Shown: one piece after another, positions 18,940 to 25,794 of the stretch
How the letters are laid out: every line of letters starts with the position of its first letter
How positions within the stretch are numbered: the stretch's first letter is position 1
DNA from: Nephromyces sp. MM_2019
Lineage: Eukaryota; Apicomplexa; Aconoidasida; Nephromycida
Direction: 5' to 3'
Assembly (NCBI GenBank): GCA_015657535.1
Contig: JADHZB010001840.1
Coordinates: 7,117-32,910 of the forward strand
Length of the DNA stretch: 25,794 bases
Made by a program: the position numbers and the translations under genes
The notes under the pieces: model-generated
What the model was told of the DNA's origin: nothing
The model's database searches: none
The model's input: only the letters and a program-made list of their open reading frames with translations

Positions 18940-21900
18940 TTACAAACTTTTTGATTCTCTGTAGCGAATAATTTTTCTTCTTTGATCAGGTGTTAAGGCC
19001 CATTTAAATGCCCCAGAAAGTGCAATATTTTCCCAAAAAGTACATTTATCAAATGCACTCACATTAGTTATTGTAGCAAAGCCTAAGAGGATACCTCCCA
19101 GGCAACCACCCTACACACATTAATCAAAAGTAAGGTATATATTATATATGTTTGAGTGTCTAGCCAATTAGGTATATTCTGGTTACACATTTAATATGTT
19201 ACCATTTATTATTAAATTTGTCAAACATAAAAACAGAACTAACCATGTGCGCATAATTATCTGTTATACCCGTCATACCAAGAAGTATACCAACAAACTG
19301 TAGGAAATAAACATGAAGATAAATTAAATTATTTTTATAGCTTCTCAATATAAATTTAACCATTTCAATGACTGTAATATAACAAGTAGATATTATATGT
19401 GATTTTTAACAATATAATATGACAAGTAAACTTTTATACACCTCAATTTATAAGTTCATAGAGTTATAATACTTATATATTTTCCATGAATGAAACCCTT
19501 GACATATTTGTAATTAGAAATATTTGTAAGTATCGACATGTATATATAATTTCAAATTTGTATATATTTCTGAATCCATGCATATTTCTATATATTTGCT
19601 TATCTCAATTTATGTGTGTACTTCAAATTTTGACTTAGGTATACTAAAAGACTTACAATAACAATAATCATCAAAGCAATAACACATCCGGGCCTCGGTA
19701 TCGATTTCCAGTATTCTAAAAATTTAGATGAATTTATTATATATCTATTTCAATAATCTATATGGTCTTTGATGATCAAATTTTGCACACATGATTTTGT
19801 CATAAAAAATTTATTACTTTAAAATCCCTATAAAGATAATACACTTGAAAAGCAATAATATTTTATACTAGAAACCTTACCAATACAATAAGGAATCAAT
19901 GCACCTAGTAGACCATACATAGCTCCTGATGAGCCTACAGTGACTGAACATGGGTCACACACAGCCGACAGCAAATTTCCTGTTATACCTGAGACAAAAA
20001 ACGTTAAAGCCGACCTTATAAATCCCCAATCCTGTGAACAAATTATTTTTAAGCTTTTTAATAATTCGCAATATGAGTAGAATATTATAGGGATTATGTT
20101 AAAAATTGTTTGAAATTTTGTGAAGATTGTGTGTTAAATTTGTAATAAAATTTGTGTAAAATTTGTGTAGAGATTGTGCCAAAATTGTATGGAGATTGTT
20201 TGGAGATTGTGTAAAAATTATCCTTATTAGATGAGGCGATAGGCAGGTAATTTATAATGGCAATTTGAATTAATTTATTAATAATTTCAAATAGAAAATG
20301 TAAATAAATCTAACGCAAATTGATTAGTAAAAATTAACTTTATAATATGAACAAACAACATTCGAAAGCTTTTTATGTTCGCATTGCATATACGTCAAAG
20401 ATACTAATTTACTAGTCATTTAAATTTAAAACATATGATAAATAGTAACGAACTTTTAGCATTTTATTATTTTTCAACGATTAATACACCCAAATAACTT
20501 AAAATAAGACATTTTTCCATCCTTCTATAGTGTCACTTACTCACATCTACAGACTAATTACCAATTCACTCGAAAAGTCTCCCACAAACATACCCAAACG
20601 ACAGTATACACACACACTGTCACTATTAGGTCAACCCTTACCTCCACATACAGACGCCCAAAACACGCCACCCACTTCCCCGCATACACTCAATATCCCA
20701 TTCCCACTACGTATATATACTCCTACCATCTACCCCCTATAACTAACCGGTTCAATCATCCACAAGATTTGGATTTGACTGATAACATTCATAAAAATAT
20801 GTAGCCAACCAGCATGTAAGTACATGGCCCAGAACACACGAAATAATTCACCATAATTCCTTATTAAATTTGTGTCCAATCCTCCCATTGCAAACAATGT
20901 CCTCGCATTAAAACTATCCCAAGATGCCGACAATTCAGCAATTTGACCATTCCTTACCAAAGTTTTGGGATATCCCTCATAAGATGAACAACTTCCTACC
21001 GGACACCTTTCATTAGCCATTATACCTGTGTTATACTCACACGCTCCATACCCAACATCAATTACAAATGGCTTAATGGCCTCTGTTATATCTGGGTATA
21101 TTACCTGTGACGCACATTTTCCACCAAAAGTTGTGTAATTTAGTACATGCCTGAAAATACAGAGCTATTTTTAGGTTGCGGGTATAGAAGGATGTGGAAA
21201 TGTTAATGCATACGCTTATGAATAATTTGATATTTATGAACGAGGTATCATGAATACTTAGGCTCATGACCAAGAGTTTGTGAACATGCTTAAATGTTTG
21301 TTAACTCAATAATGGCTACTTTTTCGATCGTGTGTTTTCACCTATGCATAGTTTCTATCCATTGGTACAAATTTTGAACAACACTTACTCAAAGAAAAAC
21401 ATCCAAACCAATAAGGCACTTGTGGAAATGGCTACAACTAATTTTCCTATGACACCCGTGCTCATGAGTGCAGGATCATCAGCTTTTAATTTATTATGGG
21501 GAATTGTTTTATTTTTCTTGATTCGATTTGATTTGAATGGATTTCTAGGTGCCCTTCTATTTATGAGATAGGCATGTTCTGCCAACACACCTCCGTTTTC
21601 AGGTGAAGTTTTTTCCCACGCAACAACCACAGACTGTTCTTCGAACGAGAATTCAGTTGGTATATATCCTTCTGCTCCTACTCTCAAATTATCTTCTGGT
21701 TTAGCTCCTTTAACGTACTCAAACGCCTCCATATTGACCTCATCCATTACCCTTTTCTCTGACTCTTTTAAATACTTATCTTCATTTGGTGTATCAACAA
21801 CGATGGTGGGTGACTTCATAGTCTCAATGGACTTCTTAACTCCGTCCAAATCTTTTCCATACTTGAAGTTCTGTGTAGCTATGCTTGATAAATTCTTTGT

Positions 21901-22578
21901 AGAGCTTACATTTCTGACTCCCAATTTATCGACATTTATTTTCTTTTCCCCCAGCTCATCGATGACATAATCAAGCGCTTTTAACTGCCCCTTTGCATCC
22001 AGTGAACTTACTCTTCTATTTCTGTCCTTGAGTATACTAAATTTTTTCTCCTTATACTTAGTAGAGTTAGATGGTTTCATTTCTTGTTCTAAAAGTTCGG
22101 CTCCTTCTGTTTCATCATATGGATCTTTTGATTTGCTATCAAACTCTTTATAGGCCTCTTCACTCACATTTTCATTGAAACTGATCGAAGGTTTTTTCTT
22201 CGATTTCCCTGTCTCCTTATATTTTAACACGGAAGTCTCAGCCCTAAAACCTTGTGAAGATGTAGGAGCAGGTGTAGGTGTGTGAGTGTCGGTGGGTGTG
22301 GGTTCAGGGGTGGGGTCAGGTGCATTTGCTGGTGTGGCTCTGGCTGTGGATGTGGATGTGGGGGAGGGTGTGGATTCAGGGGCGGGTACTGGTGTGGGTC
22401 CGGGTGCGGTACTGGAGGTGGAAGTGGATGTATACTTGGTAGTGGGTGCGGACTTTATTACATTTTCCTCATTGGCTACAGTATTTGAAGTTACAGGTGC
22501 ACTTTTTTGAGTTGAGTCCCTATTTGTTGAGCCTTTATTAGCTGCTAATTGATTTATGTAATTAAATAGAAAACTCAT
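18940..22578 (-). CDS. ROM4: ROM4-like rhomboid intramembrane serine protease, 6 exons
   Basis: Six minus-strand exons join in phase to 675 residues: 22578-21389, 21150-20748, 20031-19881, 19715-19657, 19297-19244 and 19110-18940. Rhomboids cleave transmembrane adhesins within the membrane; Toxoplasma ROM4 and its relatives act at the parasite plasma membrane. A cytosolic N-terminal region of about 370 residues contains a Pro/Thr/Ser/Ala-rich low-complexity part (about residues 50-110) and an acidic/Lys-rich part. The first membrane segment is around [16 protein letters not shown]. Conserved parts are [53 protein letters not shown] with GSSG (catalytic Ser566) and [16 protein letters not shown] (catalytic His618), all closely like apicomplexan ROM4. 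A Cys-containing luminal loop lies between the first and second segments. Introns are GT-AG and nearly free of CA/TG repeats, unlike all genes to the left. The start at 22578 is the first ATG of a long exon. The assignment to ROM4 rather than another ROM is from recall. Confidence 0.9.
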
Positions 22579-25042
22579 TTTTTGTATGTGAACAACTGCT
22601 GAATATACAATATCACAAATAAATCAAATAAGTGTGTTATCTTTTAATGTGTAAATTTAATTTAGCAAATATATCCAGCTAGTTCAACTATAACACATTT
22701 TTAAAAGTCCAGCAGGGTTATTATTCTGTACAACAATTTGGAATATTAAATTTTAAAATTTATTAATTTGTTAAAATATGATTATATTTTAAGTCAATAT
22801 ACACTGTAAAATATAAACATATATAAATTTGATATTATGAACTATGATATAATACAAAAAATGAGCAAAAAACTTAAGTTTTCTCTTGGATATTTGACAT
22901 AATCAAATCTTAAAACATGTATAAATATGCATACACTTATAAATTGTATGGTAATATAAATGAAAGTGACAACAAATGAGCATGATAATTGTTAAAATTT
23001 CGAACAAATTTTGACTCTCCACATTTAAACTCCCTATTTAGAATAAAAATTCATAAAATGATTATTTATAGTTACTAATAAAAAATGTATAAGTTTGGGA
23101 AAAAATTGTAAATACTTCAAACCTTTTAAGCTATCTACATAACATAGGACTTATTATAAAATTTTCCAATGAGGTTGCTATGCTTTATATAAAAACATAC
23201 AATTTCTGGTATAAATTTGTAAATTATCTTTTACAAAGTCTTATTGACCATTCCTATATTATTTTTACTAGAAATACATAAAGGATTTAAATTATATATA
23301 TATATTTATGTTACAATTTACAAATTAAGCTGAGCTGTTAGTCTTATTGAATTAACTATCCTATACATGGAATTATAAATACTCAAGTTGCTCACATTTA
23401 AAGAGCTATAAATTATTCCATAACTTTAAATTCTATGAGTTATAATCTATAGCCATATTAGAACTTTGTAAGTATGCCACCAGCTTCACACATATCATTA
23501 GCTTGCACAAAAATTTCTAGCTTATACCAGAAAAATTATGAGCTAGTGTACTCCAAACATATTGATTAATTATTTTATCAAAACATAGCCAGTTATTAAA
23601 AATCTAATTAGCCAACTATCTAAGTGATAAACACTCTAAATAGTAGTTATTAATTTACATAAATTTAGTTCCTCAAGGTTATTCAGCACACTGGATGTTA
23701 TGTTATACAAAACAAATAGCTCTTCAAACTTAAGATTAATTTAGAAAATTCTATTTCAAACGCTGTTTGACACATATATTTATACTTTAAAAGACTAAAT
23801 TAGTGTTGTGCTATTAACGATCGATTCTGGACATTTGAGCCATTTTACATATTTAAAAAAACTTTTGTTTCAGAGTTTTTAATACTCTTTAATTTAAACT
23901 TAAAACCATAACCTTTGACATGCGAAAAGCTTATAACATTAAGAATTGTAAACAATAAAAGTTTCTAAACACATTATACAAATAAATATAAGCTGTGCAC
24001 AGCATGCATATGACATAACAAACACGCTGAATTTTACCAATGATACATTTAAATGAACATAATTGTTTCTTGAAAGGAGCTACATTTGCTGTATTTGTAA
24101 AAACATGTAATTCGATATTAAAGATTATGTAAATCCCTTAAATTTTAGATTTTAAAGGAATATATATTATTTAAACGGTAAAAATTTTCGAAAAAATAGT
24201 GATTGGAGATTTAAAGTTTCAGAAACAATCTCTAAGCCTGTTATTTAGAGTCTTAAGTCAACAGTATTGTGCTATTCAATACTAGACCAATCAACTTATC
24301 CTTTTAAGTTTGTAGAATTTTATTATTCACCGAGGTGAACATCTTCTATTGAAATTTATTCTGATTGCATTTGTTTTCATAACTTCATATGGAGTTTTGA
24401 AAGTTTTTAACTTTACATGCTGTTTCGTTTCAGAGGAATAAATGTTTTGGGACATATTCTCTCCCTTAGACCTTGCCAGGCTTCAAATTTTGTGTTTGTT
24501 GCTATATAAGTATAATTTTTTGCCTAAAATGTTTAATCTAGTCTTGCTTGAACACTAGATTATTGCTATTCTGGCGCCCGGAGTTGATTACATAGACATT
24601 TCTTATTTTAAAAAAGACATAACAAAAAACCTTCAAATAATGAACATTGGTACAAAAACGTTTTGCTACACTGTCATTTGATGATTGTAAATAGCGTACC
24701 CATTAGCTAGGTGGTTCTTATGAGCTATATAACTATCCATATATATTCTATATTGGTGTAACAAATAAGATGGGTAAACAATTACAAGCACTATAGATAC
24801 AATTAAATCAATCCGATAAGCAAAGCTTGTGTAATAGGAATTTAAAAATTACATAGTTTATATTAGTCACATAATAGGTGACAGATATTAAGTTAATTAA
24901 ATCTGCTATGGCAACGTGTTCATTAAAAATTTCATTAGTAATTTTGGTGCACTGACAAATTCTTGAATACTATAGTAGTCTCGGGTATTTCTAAGTAAAG
25001 CTTTAGATATTTTAGATCAATGAGCCTGATTTTATAATACAC
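22579..25042. other. 2.5 kb AT-rich region with no gene seen, free of CA/TG tracts
   Basis: Upstream of the rhomboid gene the DNA is evenly AT-rich, with stops in all frames at short spacing and no exon-like composition. No (CA)4 or (TG)4 tract is visible, in sharp contrast to the first 18.7 kb. A small inverted repeat (TTCACC-GA-GGTGAA, 24326-24339) and a short GC-rich island (TGGCGCCCGGAGTTG, about 24573-24587) are the only local oddities. I see no tRNA, rRNA or repeat array. It probably includes the rhomboid promoter and 5' untranslated region. Confidence 0.5.
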
Positions 25043-25331
25043 TTATCTATCGCCACCATAATAAAAAATGAGATATACAGGAGGGTTTCTGAGTAGGTGG
25101 ATAAAGAGAGAAAACAAGTCAATGTCATCGAGCAACGTGACCTTACCTATAACCTTTTGACAGGTTATAAGATTTACTCAAAATTTGGCTTGGTAAAATA
25201 TTCATAAAAATACAACATGCTTGGTAAAATCTAGATATCAAAAATCTTGATTTATCAATTCTAGTAGTTATTTTGCACTTCTGGAAGTCATAGTCTTGAC
25301 CAGAATGGTTTATGTATGGACTCTGGTCCAT
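25043..25331 (-). CDS. Weak candidate for a small two-exon protein
   Basis: On the minus strand an ATG at 25331 opens a frame MDQSPYINHSGQDYDFQKCK that continues with ITTRIDKSRFLISRFYQACC to SKSYNLSKGY and meets a consensus GTAAGG donor at 25146. The next acceptor (CTACTCAG, AG at 25090-25089) joins in phase to NPPVYLIFYYGGDR-stop at 25043. This gives about 77 residues. The phase match and good splice signals support it, but third positions are not A/T-biased as in the other genes. A second frame (MSCMILIVNTQPRDIGKDGP, minus strand around 25400-25320) and an opposite-strand ORF (25312-25554) compete. No family is recognised. Confidence 0.25.
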
Positions 25332-25794
25332 CTTTACCAATATCTCTTGGTTGTGTATTGACTATAAGTATCATACAACTCATTTTAGTTATTCCAATTT
25401 GGTGATATTTTACATTGAGTGGGAATTGCTATCAATTATGTGTATTGATGTTATAAGGTCCCATATATCTGTGAATATAAAAACTCTCACCAGTTTTTGG
25501 GTTTATACATTGATATCTTTGTGCTATTTTGATATCTATGTAATTTTTTTTTAATCAAGGTTTACTACAACAGTAAAGTTCTGTTCACCTATAGCTTGTA
25601 GATTTTCAATGATAGGTCTTTAAAAAATTGAATTCTATGTAGTATGTCACGTGCAATTAACTGGTTAACTTATAATTATTTAAAGCTTAAACTTTTTCGA
25701 ATACATACCATTAAATCCGAATTGAATTCTACTAAATTTACCATACTGTTTTCCCAGTGAACAAAAATACCTATAAATTCCTTCTTGGGATGTG
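25332..25794. other. Right edge of window, no supported gene
   Basis: A + strand ATG-initiated frame of 80 codons begins at 25312 and runs to 25554; it is rich in Ile, Tyr, Phe and Trp. It overlaps the minus-strand candidate and could be chance in AT-rich DNA. Bases 25555-25794 show nothing I can support. Confidence 0.35.

Noticed and set aside
20530..20742. Plus-strand frame [20 protein letters not shown]...
   Set aside because: Lies in intron 2 of the rhomboid gene on the opposite strand; Pro/Thr/His-rich, with no splice partner.
21734..22510. Plus-strand open frames opposite the rhomboid exon 1, including Gly/Val-rich ones
   Set aside because: Antisense shadows of the Pro/Thr/Ala-rich and Lys-rich part of the rhomboid N-terminus.
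24326..24339. Inverted repeat TTCACC-GA-GGTGAA
   Set aside because: Isolated six-base arms in AT-rich DNA; no T-run or repeated occurrence to indicate a terminator or operator.
24573..24587. TGGCGCCCGGAGTTG resembling a retroelement tRNA primer-binding site
   Set aside because: Only the first eight bases fit the common primer-binding start. There are no long terminal repeats, no polypurine tract and no reverse transcriptase frame nearby.

Overview
The window looks like nuclear DNA of a piroplasm apicomplexan, most probably a Theileria species. This is inference from three things: several intron-rich, AT-rich genes with GT-AG introns, a ROM4-type rhomboid protease of the kind known from apicomplexans, and small compact housekeeping genes. 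I could not run a similarity search, so all family calls rest on motifs and alignments made by eye.

Layout. From base 1 to about 18.7 kb, (CA)n/(TG)n microsatellites saturate introns and intergenic DNA and also enter exons as Thr-His stretches. Six units lie here: the 3' end of an unidentified + gene (155-569); a complete three-exon LLPH/ribosome-biogenesis-like gene (-, 905-2340); an acyl-protein thioesterase/lysophospholipase (+, 3472 or 3895-4734); a twelve-exon, very divergent replication factor C small subunit of the RFC3/RFC5 type (+, 6973-11491, possibly with an extra 5' exon at 6290-6370); a seven-exon proteasome beta-7 (PSMB4/Pre4) gene (-, 12073-14809); and a partial unidentified - gene (15138-15904). 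Less certain coding pieces follow at 17503-17669 (+), 17692-17955 (-, Cys/Trp-rich with a hydrophobic N-terminus) and 18276-18460 (-, basic C-terminal exon).

From about 18.7 kb the character changes. A six-exon ROM4-like rhomboid gene (-, 18940-22578) has introns almost free of CA/TG repeats, and the 3.2 kb upstream of it is plain AT-rich DNA with no convincing gene except weak candidates near 25.0-25.6 kb.

The genes do not form one pathway. They cover protein turnover (proteasome), protein depalmitoylation, DNA replication/clamp loading, ribosome biogenesis and intramembrane proteolysis. The most interesting signals are the RFC-like subunit that has lost its recognisable ATPase and arginine-finger motifs, the strand polarity of the CA tracts relative to genes, the sharp repeat-rich/repeat-free boundary, and a stop codon embedded in the last splice donor of the proteasome gene.
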